This document shows positions 45,380-57,184 of a DNA stretch of 64,000 nt, piece after piece. The position numbers and the translations under genes are program-made. Source of the DNA: Eumeta japonica (Eukaryota > Arthropoda > Insecta > Lepidoptera > Psychidae); the NCBI GenBank assembly GCA_005406025.1, contig BGZK01000075.1, positions 372,001-436,000 on the forward strand, read 5' to 3'. The notes under the pieces are model-generated. The model was not told the DNA's origin and did not search any database. It worked only from the letters and a program-made list of their open reading frames with translations. Positions within the stretch are counted from its first letter, which is position 1. Every line of letters begins with the position of its first letter.

Positions 45380-47450
45380 AGAAAAATTATTATTAACTAA
45401 TGTTTATATTTTTTTTTTTTTTGCTAACTGTATTTAGAAGCTATTTGACGTTATTTTACAAATGTAATATGTAGTAGGTACGTATTTCTAAATGCTTTTA
45501 TGAAATTTGATCGAGTGTACTAAATCAGCTAGTGTCATCCCTCTGAAGAAGCTGCAATTAACTGTAGTGAAAATAATACTCAAAGCGAATATAATGCTAG
45601 CTCGGAACTAAGTTATTGGACGCGTGCGCGTACGCCGTTGTGCGAGTATCATAAATAGAGAATGTCTCTATCTCTCTCTTTCTTTCCTCATTCCAATGAT
45701 TATTTTGTTGTTCTTAGTTATAAGAAATAGTTACATCTGACAGTACCCAATTTTTTTGTATAAAACAGCTAAAAGATGCTTTAATCATATGTCTGGTGTC
45801 ACATAATTAGGGCTTAAGAATTAGGGTTACTAGATTCGTCATTGTATATCTCTATGGTTATCATAAATTTTTTCGTTATTGGAAGTATTAAGAAATTCCA
45901 CTAAAAATGGTGCATCTGCTAATTTAGCAATTTTATCACTGTTTCACGATATTTTCGTGAAATGTGACACTTATTTAATTTTTCTTTACCATTGTGCGTA
46001 TCTATTTACTATGTATGATGTTGATATTAATCTATACTGTTATATTAAAGTTTTCGTTTGTTTTTTGTATGTCTACTTAATATACAAAACTATTCAGTGA
46101 ATTTCAATGTGATTTTCTGTTATATATATTTTGATTCTTAATATTAGTTATGTCCTTATTTTGTAAGACCTTAACACCACTACTATTAGACAAAAATGTT
46201 TTAGTTCGCTAGTCTTTAGTATGTATGTAATAAACACGACAACTATTAGGTGGAATTAGTGCAATATTGTATAAGATGCAGGTAGGTTTTTGATTATGGT
46301 GATGGTTATATTATACATTTCGATATTTTTTATCTATATAATTAAGAGAATCAGGTATATTTTTTCTCAAAATATCTATATGATAAATAGAGTTTTGTCG
46401 TTAAATTTGGTGTCATTGAAAAGCTCTCGAACTGAATTTTGGCTTTTTTAACTTTTTGTAGTTTTCTGTGATTTTATATGCTTTTTGGCTATGGTTAATT
46501 TATTATGTTGACTTTTTGAAATAATTTTAATTAGCTCCAGAAGCCGTCTACTTTTTATTTATTTTATTTTGTATATGCATTGATGTGTTTGGGAGTCAAA
46601 AGATCGTTTAAAAATAATTCAAATACATAGTTAATTATTGACAGTGATTTCAGTTTTTTTTTAGATCTTAGAAAACAGTAGAAAAAAATTTATCCAACAT
46701 AGATGTAAGTATATTATATGCCCGAAGAAAATTTCTGACCTGCGTCATGCAATATATTGATCGCAACTTCCATTATTTTGTTCTTTAGTGTTACCTGATG
46801 CAAATGACAATATGTGTTTCGTACAATTTTATCATTCGTGTGCCATCTTGTCACGTGAACAGCTCCATCTCTGTTAAGTGCTGTGGATTACTGTGGAGCG
46901 GCGGATAACTACAAACGCATTATAGATAACTAAGCCAGCAATCACAATTTTGTTTTTGACAAAAAGTTCAAAAAATGGTCGAGACTACTTTATTTCTATT
47001 TGTTATGTTAAAGTAATTTACAAATGATATATACACTTCTAGAATATTTTGTGAGACAATTTAATGGATGAAATTGCGTATAGGGAAAACTTACTTAAAT
47101 AATTACTTCTTAAATTTTTCTTTGCAAAGTAACTTTTTCGGTGAAAGTCCTATGAGTTTATGTAACAAAAAGTGTTTTTGAATTTTAATAAGCACTTGCT
47201 ATTCCCAACAAAAACATCTTAAATATTGAATATGTTTTGTAACTTAATTTGTTTTCGGAATCATAATTAACGATATAACCACAGATAAGCAAGCTGCATT
47301 TGAACATGATTAAGCCAATTGTCAGCCGCAGTGTATCAATTTTCTAAATATTATGCTGCTTTATCAGACAGCCCACTTTAATATTTTATTTGAGTAATAC
47401 GTACAGACTAAACACACGTTGATTCTATTTATTCATCTGAACCAAATAAA
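45380..47450. other. A+T-rich stretch without a gene
   Basis: A CT-rich run (TCTCTATCTCTCTCTTTCTT) lies near 45666. The 73-codon frame 45879-46100 has no known motif. Nothing else supported. Confidence 0.35.
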
Positions 47451-47454
47451 TATT

Positions 47455-47545
47455 GAGAACAGGAGCGGAATCGAACAGAATTGCAATCGATATAGGAGTT
47501 GGAAACCAAAATGGGAACCGGATTGAATAGAAATCTAATATACTT
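47455..47545 (+). repeat. Hexamer satellite, short purine copy (copy 6)
   Basis: Units such as GAATCG, GAATTG, GAGTTG, GAACCG, GGATTG in the four-purine pattern. Short and decayed. Confidence 0.45.
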
Positions 47546-47810
47546 TGTTTCATGATCGGGCGCGCTAGGTCATGTGTGGTTGTTGTTGCATAAATCTCAG
47601 TATAGCGATTGTACATGTACTCAAACTAAACTTATGCTTCATCCGGGAAACAAACTTTGTCAAAAGGCATCAGTCATTTCATTGAGCATCTTGAAAAACA
47701 GTGAATGTTACTACGATTAATAAACAAATTATAAGAATCTTATTATTTAAAACGTTTTACACAAGCAAAAAATAAAGTATATTCGATGCACTTGTACCTT
47801 CTCTGTATCT

Positions 47811-47860
47811 CATTCGATTTGTGTTCACATTTGTACCTACACGTGAACGCAAATCGAATG
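47811..47860. repeat. 18-bp inverted repeat (17 of 18)
   Basis: Arms 47811-47828 (CATTCGATTTGTGTTCAC) and 47843-47860 (GTGAACGCAAATCGAATG) around a 14-base loop. Confidence 0.8.
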
Positions 47861-47869
47861 TTGCGTTAA

Positions 47870-48265
47870 CAGGTAGGTACCTTTTTCATTATTGTTATGT
47901 ATGTGTTATAAATGTTATTAGTATTATTATTGTTATATATGTTAGATACTTAACCATTATTTACTATACAATGAAACTTTTAAAAATGTTCATTCTGTCA
48001 TGAATAATGACATCATGAATAAATTATAAATGAATTTGCAACTTCCTAAAAAGTATTTAAAATGGCGCTGTATGTACACAAAATGTGCTACCAACACAAA
48101 ACTACTCTTCTGATATCAAGTGCTTAGAATCAGAGGTTGTTGGACACTAGTTTCACTGTTCTACGAGACAGCCATTTCCATTGTAGTCAATCTTATTATG
48201 GAGGGAAGAAATTTCTATAAAGTCGTATCACGCATTTGATTTGACATTCGCGAACTTGCTAACAT
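47870..48265. other. A+T-rich stretch without a gene
   Basis: Nothing supported. Confidence 0.3.
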
Positions 48266-48780
48266 TATCTATTTTGTTCTTCGCTCTCCGTAAGAAATAA
48301 GACGAAGACGAAAACCGCACCCAGCCAAAACGAACCAACAGCACCTCCGTAACACCGGGACGGCATGAGCTCGTCCTAAATCAACAGAAATCCCCAACCG
48401 GAAGAGATGTCCGCGAGATAGCGTGCGGCGATCGATAATTGTATCCTCGACACTCGAAGCCACACGTGAAAAGGTCGGGGACGATGCAAAAAAAAAGAAG
48501 TGAGAAAGTAGCCCGAAAACCTTACACTCGGCGCCGCAGTAAAAAAGGTGAAATGTCCGATTCGGGGGCGAGCTGATAAGCGCCCCCCCACGAAGGCGGT
48601 AAGGTCCGTTTTTAGGGCGGTTTTCCGGTTCCCAAAGGGTCGGTTTCGGTTTTTTGACCGCACTGATGTTTTTTTTTTTGGTTTTCCCTTCGGCACCATC
48701 ACGCTTCATCTGTGTGTTCATGAATGAGTTGTACAATTTCGTGTATACGCCTCGATTTAAAAGTGTTCTTATGCTCATGC
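48266..48780 (-). other. G+C-rich island with a 169-codon minus frame
   Basis: The longest minus frame of the window runs 48778-48269. It starts MSIRTLLNRGVYTKLYNSF, has a lysine-rich stretch (KTKKKNISAVKKPKPTLW) and a C-terminal Cys/Arg-rich part. Another 108-codon frame overlaps it on the same strand (48702-48376), so composition could explain both. No domain, signal or splice context supports it. It may equally be conserved regulatory DNA. Confidence 0.15.
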
Positions 48781-49130
48781 ATTTTGTTTATAAGGACTAT
48801 AATTTTTCATAAAAAATAATTATTGAGGATATGGAAAAAATATTCATTTTTTCTTATGAACGTGAAATAAAACTAAATGTATTTCGTAAACTAGTCTTTT
48901 AATTAAATCGTTAACTTTTCAAAGAAACTTCTATTTGGTATAGTAAAAAAAAACTGATTATATTACTTTTTTTTTGTATTAAAATTATATTTTGGTTACG
49001 TATATCTTAACTCATAAGTAGAAGTATCACATAGTTTGTACTTAGACTGCGTTTAATTAATGACTTATACATATTACTAATTGGTTCGAAAAACGCTGTT
49101 CTGCCCTTTTTTGTGGGTAGCTTGTCCATG
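48781..49130. other. A+T-rich stretch without a gene
   Basis: Nothing supported. Confidence 0.3.
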
Positions 49131-49134
49131 TAGT

Positions 49135-49550
49135 TAATGCCCGCGACTTCGCCAACACGGATATAGAACGAATTTTATCGCCGATCCCGTGCTCGATTTA
49201 GCTCTCGATCTCGTTTTCAATACCACTATCGGTTTGTGACTAAATAATATTATTGTTTTAATGTCTAGTGACGAATTTCAATTTGATGTTGTACGATTTG
49301 GTGAGCAATATCCATGTCAATAGTTCTTATGCCAAGCGAGGGTTTAAGGATGTTTTTCTTAAAAAAATATATATAAACTAGAAATCGAGTAATATGCCAT
49401 CTAACGGGATAAAAACTACCCTATCTTTCAAATAGAACTGAATTACATTCAATGAGCAAAATTTCATTAAAGTCGGTGACGTAGCTTCGGAGGTAATCGT
49501 GGACCAACACCGTCACGGGAATTTTATATATTAAAATGTAAGAGTACGTG
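49135..49550 (+). repeat. Decayed retroposon with head, satellite and tail
   Basis: The head GCCCGCGACTTCGCCAACAC lies at 49140. Hexamer satellite units ATCCCG, CTCGAT, CTCTCG, ATCTCG span 49175-49220. The tail has CTACCCTATCTTTCAAATAG (49417), CAAAATTTCATTAAAGTCGG (49458) and ACCGTCACGGGAATTTTAT (49509), familiar from insect non-LTR elements. It shows the three parts in order in one element. Confidence 0.5.
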
Positions 49551-49734
49551 TAATATTCAGTTGAATCTCGATAGCTCAAATTGCAAATGGTCACAATTTC
49601 GTATTAAGAAGTTTTCTGCATAACAAAAATTTGGAGATACAAAGGAAAGCACAGTTTCCAAGAACGATTTTAATTAAGTATCATAATAATAAACTTATTT
49701 TCAAGTCATGAGCCCAAACATAAACGAAACAAAG

Positions 49735-50265
49735 TGATCAAGAGCATGTCGGACCAGGCTTATTATAGGGTCTCCGAAAACATTATTGCAAAAAAAGATG
49801 CACTACAGATGAAAAAAGTACGTTGTTACACGTTTTCCATGTTTCCCGCACAGAATAGCACTTTAGTTGTCTCTAAATAAAAAAAAAACAAGTACGTATG
49901 TCGACTATTACTATTAAACCGGTATAAACTAAAGAGCATCAGAAAAAGAACGTAAGTACCTTCATGGCACTTACGTCCTTTTGTTAAGAAGATCAGTTTT
50001 TTGGGCAATAACTCAAAAACAGTATATCCGAGCAGTATATAAGTAATTATTAAGAGTTATTTTTGTTATTTTTTGGACGTACGGTTTAGAAAATTGAGGG
50101 GGGGGGCCCGATTTCTTCGGTTATTTCCGAAATTAACCATGTAATCGGAAAAATTGCTGAAAAACTTTAAAATTATTTTAAAAAATCTCTCGAAATATGT
50201 GTGCCATTCGTTGATGTTTGCTGAAAAAATTAAGTCTAAAAAATTTAAGATACCGCATATTTAGG
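49735..50265 (-). repeat. Unclassified interspersed repeat, copy B (minus strand)
   Basis: Matches copies A and C read on the minus strand: AACATCAACGAATGG (50222 back), AAACCGTACGTCCAA, AAAAGGACGTAAGTGCCATG (about 49986 back), GTGCGGGAAACATGG, and ending GGTCCGACATGCTCTTGATC near 49738. The 5' part of the family is missing. A G run at 50097-50106 breaks it. Confidence 0.65.
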
Positions 50266-50269
50266 AGTT

Positions 50270-51400
50270 CAGCGGGAAAAAGTAGTAAGTTTTCTTACCA
50301 AGTGTTTCCACTGACCGAGGTTCGAACTCCACTGCAACATGTCATAAATTGATGACGTATTAAATTTACATAGTAATATGTCCATGCAGGTAACTTAGTC
50401 TATTACTGTACATATATACGTTTTTAAAAATACATTCACCGAATAAAATATAATAATATAATTTTCGACAATAACAAATAATGTATTTTCCTTAGCTGAT
50501 GTTTTTTAGTCTTATTAATAATAAACATTAAATAGATTAAGTAAAATGCAAAGAGGCATACATAACCTACAGAAGTTTCACTTTATAAACCATAATATAC
50601 ACATTGATGTTTTTAATAAGCTCAATGCATATATTTGTGTTCGATATATTTGTTCTGAGTCAAATTTATCATAATCATAATAGAAGTACTATGGAGATTA
50701 TTTTCGGTTTTTATAATTATTTTTTAACAAGTACAAACCGTAAAAGCATTTTAATAGTCTTTTATTTGGTAAGTGATAAAGGGTTAATACAAACCGAAAT
50801 AATTTAAAAAGATAATAATTAATATTGATAAACAGAAAAAAATTAATATAGATTCAATAATACATTCATCATCATTACTTTTAGCTAGCGTAAATAAATA
50901 ATTGTTCAAGGTCAACTAAAATAAATTTTATTAAACGTTAACAGTTGTAGTATATTTAAGAAATTTTATATTAACCTTCCGTAAACTTTTTTTTTTATTT
51001 AGATACAGGGAGCTTTTACGGAAATCCGACGCCTAGAGACGATTGACTGAGTCACAACAGGCTTTTATCAATTAAAATCACCATGGTACTCGCTCATCGC
51101 TTGTCTCCTGAACTTATGGATATATTTTTCATTCTTATTTTACCGGGGCGGTGATTGAACACCATAAAATGGAGAGGACTTTCTGTGACAAGGAACTGCG
51201 ATTTAACCATTGGCGTTTAAACGGAACAGCGCTCAGCCCTAAAAGGTCTTAGCGATAGTGAGTCACCGCCGACAACAATGCCGCCGGCAGCGAAGAGCTG
51301 TCCTCCGGTGTTGCCCTTTGACGATGGTACTTATGTTCCATTAGCAGATGTCACGAAATTTCGCCTTAGCCTATTCGACCCTCTAATCCCTGAATCGCGC
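50270..51400. other. Intergenic stretch; B-box-like scrap and G+C patch
   Basis: GAGGTTCGAACTCCACTGC near 50320 is a good tRNA B-box on either strand (palindromic core) and may be a SINE scrap. A less A+T-rich patch at 51010-51330 includes GACTGAGTCACA, an AP-1-type site. The frame 51278-51490 starts in this patch and runs into the LINE relic. No gene called. Confidence 0.3.
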
Positions 51401-51424
51401 ACAAAAAGAAAACCGTGTGCTACG

Positions 51425-51930
51425 ATAAAAGATTGCATGTTAAGAAATGACGCTAAGCGTGTTGGAGATATTAAGAAAAAGAACAAATGAGGGAAATAGA
51501 GTGAACGAGGCCTTATCTTTTATGAATAATACGCTTATCTCACGGCAAGTGCGTTTGACTATCTATAATACTTTACGTTTCTTACAGATTTTGAACTCAC
51601 TGTCAACTTCGAAATAATTTCTAATTTTACTTTAAACATTTATACTGGTAAATTAGGCTAGACTATAATATCGTTGTTATCATCTAATCTAATAATAATA
51701 CAATTATTATACCGTCAGACAAAACTGTGACGCGTCTGCATATTAAATTGTAGGCCAATCGCAACAAATGGCGGCCATACACGTAAACGCATTAAAGATA
51801 AAGTCTTGGCATCTACGCTCTTATACAATAGTGAGAGTTGGATGTGGCAGAAGAAATATGAAAGTAGAACCAATACAGCGGAGATGCGATCCCTGTGTGC
51901 CTATGCGTGAAGACTCAGGGAAGAGTATAA
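51425..51930 (+). pseudogene. LINE reverse-transcriptase relic, split by an insertion
   Basis: Left piece: NDAKRVGDIKKKNK near 51447-51488, then in shifted frame ALSFMNNTLISRQVRLTIYN to about 51570. Right piece: LLYNSESWMWQKKYESRTN near 51817-51873 with AEMRSLC after it. These are consecutive parts of the same LINE ORF as at 39.2 kb. The 51572-51800 sequence between them is foreign and begins with the arm of an inverted repeat. Confidence 0.6.
51570..51675. repeat. Inverted repeat, left arm (106 bp)
   Basis: Reverse complement of 52188-52293 with two mismatches. Begins ACTTTACGTTTCTTACAG. It interrupts the LINE relic. Confidence 0.9.
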
Positions 51931-52187
51931 TGGTAATAATCACTATTATTGTATTTAGTAAAGGTCAAACTGGATAATACGATCGAAAAATACATCTTTA
52001 ATACATATTTGTACATGTACAATACATTTAATACATATTGTATTACCGTATGAACAGTATTAATCTCACTGGACTCCAAATAAATTTATAAGTAAACAGT
52101 TACACAAATGTTTCACGCGTCGAATAGCTCGATCTCTTGATTGAATCATCCAAAACCGTAGCTTTTGTTTTTGTTTAGCTTTAGCTT

Positions 52188-52293
52188 AACGATATTATAG
52201 TCTAGCCTAATTTACCAGCATAAATGTTTAAAGTAAAATTAGAAATTATTTCGAAGTTGACAGTGAGTTCAAAATCTATAAGAAACGTAAAGT
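52188..52293. repeat. Inverted repeat, right arm (106 bp)
   Basis: Begins AACGATATTATAGTCTAGCC and ends GAAACGTAAAGT. About 98% identical to the left arm read backwards; 512 bases lie between the arms. Confidence 0.9.
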
Positions 52294-52299
52294 TGAAGA

Positions 52300-53575
52300 A
52301 GTAGATCAAGAAACCTGACTACGGAAAAAATAATTAAGTAAAAATTATAAACTACGCATCTTTTTGACAAGTAATGATTAGGTACTGAATTGTGAAGCCG
52401 TAGGTGGTGTCCAATTTTTGAATATAATAATGATAAGGTGGACCTAACCTACCTATTTTACAATTCATTGGCAACAGGGAACGAAACACCTACAGATTAT
52501 TTTATATTTTTTCGTAGTCGGATAGAAGTTTTTTAATTTTTACCTTATTCGACATATATTAGGGAGCTGAATACAGATACACTATGGCATACCGGCACGC
52601 AAAGATACAGAGCATATTTTGTTTATTTTGTTTGTGTGGAAAAAGGCATCTATTCTTGACAACGATTATGCACAATTGTTTTGAGGAAGTACGATCGCTC
52701 AACAGTTTTTTGGAACTTATAGATCATGGGTGTTCTTTCCAGAGTTTGCATGCAAAAAATTGCATAGATTATAATATGATAGAATAATCTAGTTTTGCTA
52801 TTAATGTGATTATAGAAAAATTATACAGTAAATATAAAACAATAAAGTTTTGTAACTGTATTTATTATTTATTGACATGCTTGCTGTAGTGTGATACACT
52901 TTCTCTTTTAAACCCATTTTATTTTATTCTATCGTATGTTGAAAATTATACGGATAATTCATAAGTGATTTATTTTAGATTTCAATTACAGCACAAGACT
53001 GACTTTTACGGCTACTAAAGTTTGAAGATTTATCAACGAATAGCTTCTCAATATTTTATCACTGCACTGAAACCGAAAACACTACAAACACTCTTTGAAA
53101 GAATGCCTTCTCAAACTGCCATTACATTGTTAATATCAAGAAAACTAGGAACGCTTGTGAGTAAATAAAAATTTACGAAGAATTTCACTTGTTTTAATTG
53201 AAAAATAGTAGAAAACATAAAATATAATGAAAGAAATCGTATGCATTATTTTGATATCGTTTTGCAATGTATTAAAACGAGCCGCGTAATGTGTACCATT
53301 CCACGAGCTGTGTAATTCTAAATAATTGGATTCATCAAATTGTTTATCAAATAGTTCTCTTCTAATTTATAAAAAACTTATTGAGTTTGCAAATAACTAG
53401 CAAAGCGTTTTAATCAAATGGCATAGAAAAATTGTCTACTGCCATGACTTGGACGTCACTAATAATTCGACCTTATGGTCTTGCGTTTAGATCAATTTAA
53501 ACGTGCCATTCACCTTTGCTAAATTGCTCTTATAGGTGCTTGAGATTGAAAACAACAAAATATTGAAATAGACAA
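52300..53575. other. A+T-rich stretch without a gene
   Basis: Nothing supported. The frame 52584-52787 has no known motif. Confidence 0.35.
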
Positions 53576-53589
53576 TTACGTGTCGATCT

Positions 53590-53883
53590 CTACACACGAG
53601 CCGATCGAACCTACTCACCTGTACATACATGTACGTGTACGCAATACAAAATATGGTCATCAACACCTGTCGACGCGTACAACACTGTTGAGCGGCACCG
53701 GCCTACATCCAGCTGTCCACGGCGATGTTATCTGTTTAGGAAAAAAAATAGCCGTTCCTAGCCACTAATTTATTTCGGCGGATTGAGCGATAACCACGGC
53801 TCTAGGACCAACCGCGTCGCCGTAATAATGTTGTTCGGATGGAAATATACGATTACACGCCGATAGCCGGCCGGGCCGACGCG
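53590..53883. other. G+C-rich island upstream of the TATA box
   Basis: CpG-rich, with palindromic CGATCG and TACATGTA steps and GCGATAACCACGG (RUNX-type AACCACGG core). Likely regulatory DNA of the promoter candidate that follows. Confidence 0.3.
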
Positions 53884-53911
53884 CCCGCCGCCCGCCCGCC
53901 CCGCTTATAAA
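53884..53911 (+). promoter_or_regulatory. Candidate promoter: C-tracts plus TATA box
   Basis: Four C runs (53884-53886, 53891-53893, 53895-53897, 53899-53902) make a G-quadruplex motif on the minus strand. TATAAA follows at 53906-53911, so transcription could start near 53936-53941. No TCAGT initiator is present. Confidence 0.35.
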
Positions 53912-53936
53912 TGTCGCCGTACTTCCGTGAGCGTTG

Positions 53937-54131
53937 GTATTTCACGGATGTTATTTTACGAGATATAAATAAATACGAGCTTAAGATCTTATGCGTAGTA
54001 TTCGTGGAAGTTAATTTCTATCTTTGTTTTGGCCACGAAAAGATTATTCCAACGATGAAGTGCTTAATGCCCCTTATGTAAATATAATCCGTGAAATGTA
54101 CGTTATTCACTCACTACAGAGCTCATTATTG
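53937..54131 (+). other. Candidate first exon ending at GTAAGT
   Basis: From the start predicted by the TATA box, the next consensus donor is TTG|GTAAGTCG at 54132. The segment holds several short frames from ATG that end quickly, so it would be mainly untranslated leader. The last ATG frame (54097) is still open at the donor, with MYVIHSLQSSLL. No downstream exon is identified. The call rests on signal order only. Confidence 0.25.
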
Positions 54132-54259
54132 GTAAGTCGTAATGTAAAATGTACTTTTTACGTTTTGTACCGGATAACGGGCGAGCAGACAATAAGGACT
54201 GTTTAGAAATATTGTTGTTGTGTCAGGTCTGATCACTCAACTGCTGAGGCATAAATTTT

Positions 54260-54480
54260 CAATTTTTTTTTATTTTAGATTCAGAATCTGGATCTTAAGC
54301 CCTCCACGCCGGCCCAGTGTAAATCGGGAGCTAGTAACAATCGCTGTCATCGATGCGATGACAACGTCTGGGACCATCAACTTAACGTTCACTGGGAGGC
54401 ATGGAACATGTGGTATTATCGACCATAAGACAAAAATTAAAATCTTAATTCACCTGTGATCAGAACCGAATCCAGCACTT
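54260..54480 (-). mobile_element. SINE core remnant (minus strand)
   Basis: On the minus strand: GACGTTGTCATCGCATCGAT, then GACAGCGATTGTTACTAGCT and GGCGTGGAGGGCTTAAGATC. These align with the SINE cores at 18.0 and 24.6 kb. The 79-codon plus frame 54220-54459 is only the complement of the repeat. Confidence 0.55.
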
Positions 54481-56915
54481 TCTGGTGCGAAATTAACTCA
54501 CTTAATCAGAGCTACCATCGCCCTTGGACGTATCGTATACAATAAATATTATACATAATTATCTATGATTCAGATGTTATAATAAATTATCTGTGCTATA
54601 ACTATAGCCTCTGTCGCTTGCTTTTCACTACGATTAAATGAACGAGACGAAATAAAAAATTAGCGGAATAATAGTAATCGATATTGGTATAGAATTTCAT
54701 CATAACCTTTAGAACTGAGTCGAAAAAGCCTAGACATAAATAAGCACGTTAAGAAAACTAGAGAGGTGAATAGAGAAGTAAAAGAGAAATCCTTACGTAC
54801 GATGTATTATTGCATGGGTAGAAGAACTGAAATGAAGGATGCATCATCATTACACACCGGTCTATCAACAGCGGACGTATACGGAGATGAAAGCCGGCGG
54901 AGACACAGGATCATGACCAAAGTTCAGGCGCTTCGATCACCATCGTACCTAATCCGATTAACTGTACAGCGGACACGCATAGAAGAATCTTTTCTCACAG
55001 TTCGGTGCTTCGTCTCTGTCTATCTGTGGCTATCTCTTTCCCTCTCCTTCTCGGGCGCAGATCGTGAGCCCGCCTTATCCACTTTCGATCTCCAAATATT
55101 TGTGACGATGACATCCGCGGTTACCTTTTCGGATTAGCCGCTCGGCCGTTCGTCCGAAAGCAAACACTTAGCGATAATACTTTCCGATTCTGTTCTTGCT
55201 GTAGACAAAAAAGGACAGGCATTCATGCTAACCAGACGTTTTGTCTACGAGCTAAAGAGATTATTGGATAAGCTAACTTCGAAGACCGGCGTTGACCGGA
55301 GCTTTTTTTTTTGAAAACAAAGCTCGGATGTTTGCATCCGAATGATTTACGGCGCGGTTTAGCGACATTTTCCCGTTTATGATTTATGCTTAGCCGTTTT
55401 TGAGGAAAGCTACTGTTTATGTGAGCCTTTTTTTTTGTCTTCAATAGGATTTCGCTGGAGTCGGGTCCGGTTAATTCTCACTACTGCGGATTTACGTTTT
55501 CTGTAATTTAACAGTTAACTCTTTATTTGGGAATTTGAAATGCAAACAAAGTTTTTGTAAATTATGTATAACTAAACATAGAGCTTAGCGTTTGAAAGAT
55601 GTATAGACAAATATTGTCAAGCGCCCATAGGTAATTGAATGGGACACATACTTGTAATGTTCCGAAGTATAATTTTAATTTTATAAAAATACATCAAGAA
55701 AAAACAGTATTTTATAGTTATTAATAGGCATCTAAGACATTCTATTTTAATCCAAAAAAATGTCGTTACTATTTAAACAATATCGACGTACTTGACGTAT
55801 AACATTAAAAAAATAAGCGTCAGGATCTCTTGCAACGCGTCATGACAATACGTGCTTTTTCATAATTCAAGAACGTGTTATTATAAAAACACATTGTTTG
55901 TTTCAAAAATATTCCTTCATTTTAAGTAAAAAATTTCTCAATTTATTTTTCAGCTCTTTTAGTGTGTTTTTTTATTTGAAACTAAATTCTTACCACATTC
56001 TTGACTTTTAGAAAATATCATGGGGCTTTCAATTCCTTTTTGTTGATATTCAAAATACTATATTTCTAAACAAAATATAAAGTTTTATGACTTTAAAAAA
56101 AAACAAGAAAATCATTAAATATATTAAAAAAATAAAATTTTAGCACTCCCATTTATACGCATCTTAAACCAATGACACCACGACTTTCTATTATTCTCAG
56201 TCACGGTCAGATGAGATTTAACTTTTTACTAAGAATTAATACTTCAATCACATGTGGCTGCGACACATCGCGACACTCTGTCAGAGTCCCTACAATTTCG
56301 CGCTACATCGACCTAGGGCCGGCAAGTGTATACAATAGGGCTTATATGCACCAGAAAAAACATAAAAACAACAAAAACTATATTATCAACACATAAGATA
56401 GCAACATAGCAAAAAACATTGCAAAACAAATCGAAATAGAAACCAAGATTGTAACACTATATTTCTTTCAGATATTCATAAATTTCACTAGTAGATATCC
56501 TTTGCGTATTTGATATACAACTCGATATTTATTTTTTTCATTATTACATCTTTGATAATTGTCACGACCATATTTACACAACAATAAATACCATAATGCA
56601 TAATTATGCATGGAACATAGTAAGGTGACGTTCATCTTACTATGTATGCACACTATATATAACTTGGTCCAACTTGAAAGATAGGCTAGTTTATATTCTG
56701 ATAGGTGGCGTAGTTGTCGAGTATTTGTTTTTAATTTTTTTCAGGGATTTTTTTTTATAATCTCTTCAGATTTTTCATCAAATAATACCACATCACACCA
56801 ATACAAATTTTAATTTCCCTAGTGTTTCGCCCCTCAATTGGCATAAGACGGATTGACAAAAACATCGTTTTCCAATTCGTTACACATTAAATTTAAAATC
56901 AATACTATACTTTAA
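54481..56915. other. Intergenic stretch; G+C patches at 54830-55150 and 55230-55400
   Basis: A 123-codon plus frame (54766-55137) crosses the first patch; its product has a Leu/Ser run but no known domain. The second patch has the hairpin CGGATG-TTTG-CATCCG near 55325. The rest is A+T-rich. Possible regulatory DNA; no gene called. Confidence 0.28.
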
Positions 56916-56929
56916 GACTTATACCGATA

Positions 56930-57065
56930 GCAGTATCGCAATTGAAAATGGAACAGAAAATGGAACCTAGAGCCAGGACCGGGTCCGGAATTGAAAGCGA
57001 GACTAGAATCAAAATTGAGTGTGAGGTCGGCATCAGAATCGTGAGCTTAATCTAGATCGAAATAC
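56930..57065 (+). repeat. Hexamer satellite, purine strand (copy 8)
   Basis: Units in the purine-purine-purine-pyrimidine-pyrimidine-purine phase: GAGCCA, GGACCG, GGTCCG, GAATTG, AGACTA, GAATCA, AAATTG, AGGTCG, GAATCG. Confidence 0.65.
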
Positions 57066-57184
57066 AAAAGATGAAATAATTGTTTGCCCCCGGCTGATCG
57101 GTAATGGAATCAGAAATGGGCAAGCCCCTCACAAGAAATGTCAGAATAACGTCTGCGAGGCCATCTAGTAATATATATAGTTTT

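Noticed and set aside
50300..50345. tRNA gene around the B-box-like GGTTCGAACTCC
   Set aside because: No A box or acceptor stem; at most a SINE scrap.
54220..54459. Apparent protein family shared with 12813-13031
   Set aside because: The similarity is explained by the minus-strand SINE core at nucleotide level.
54766..55137. 123-codon plus frame as a gene
   Set aside because: No recognised domain; partly in a G+C patch where stops are rare.
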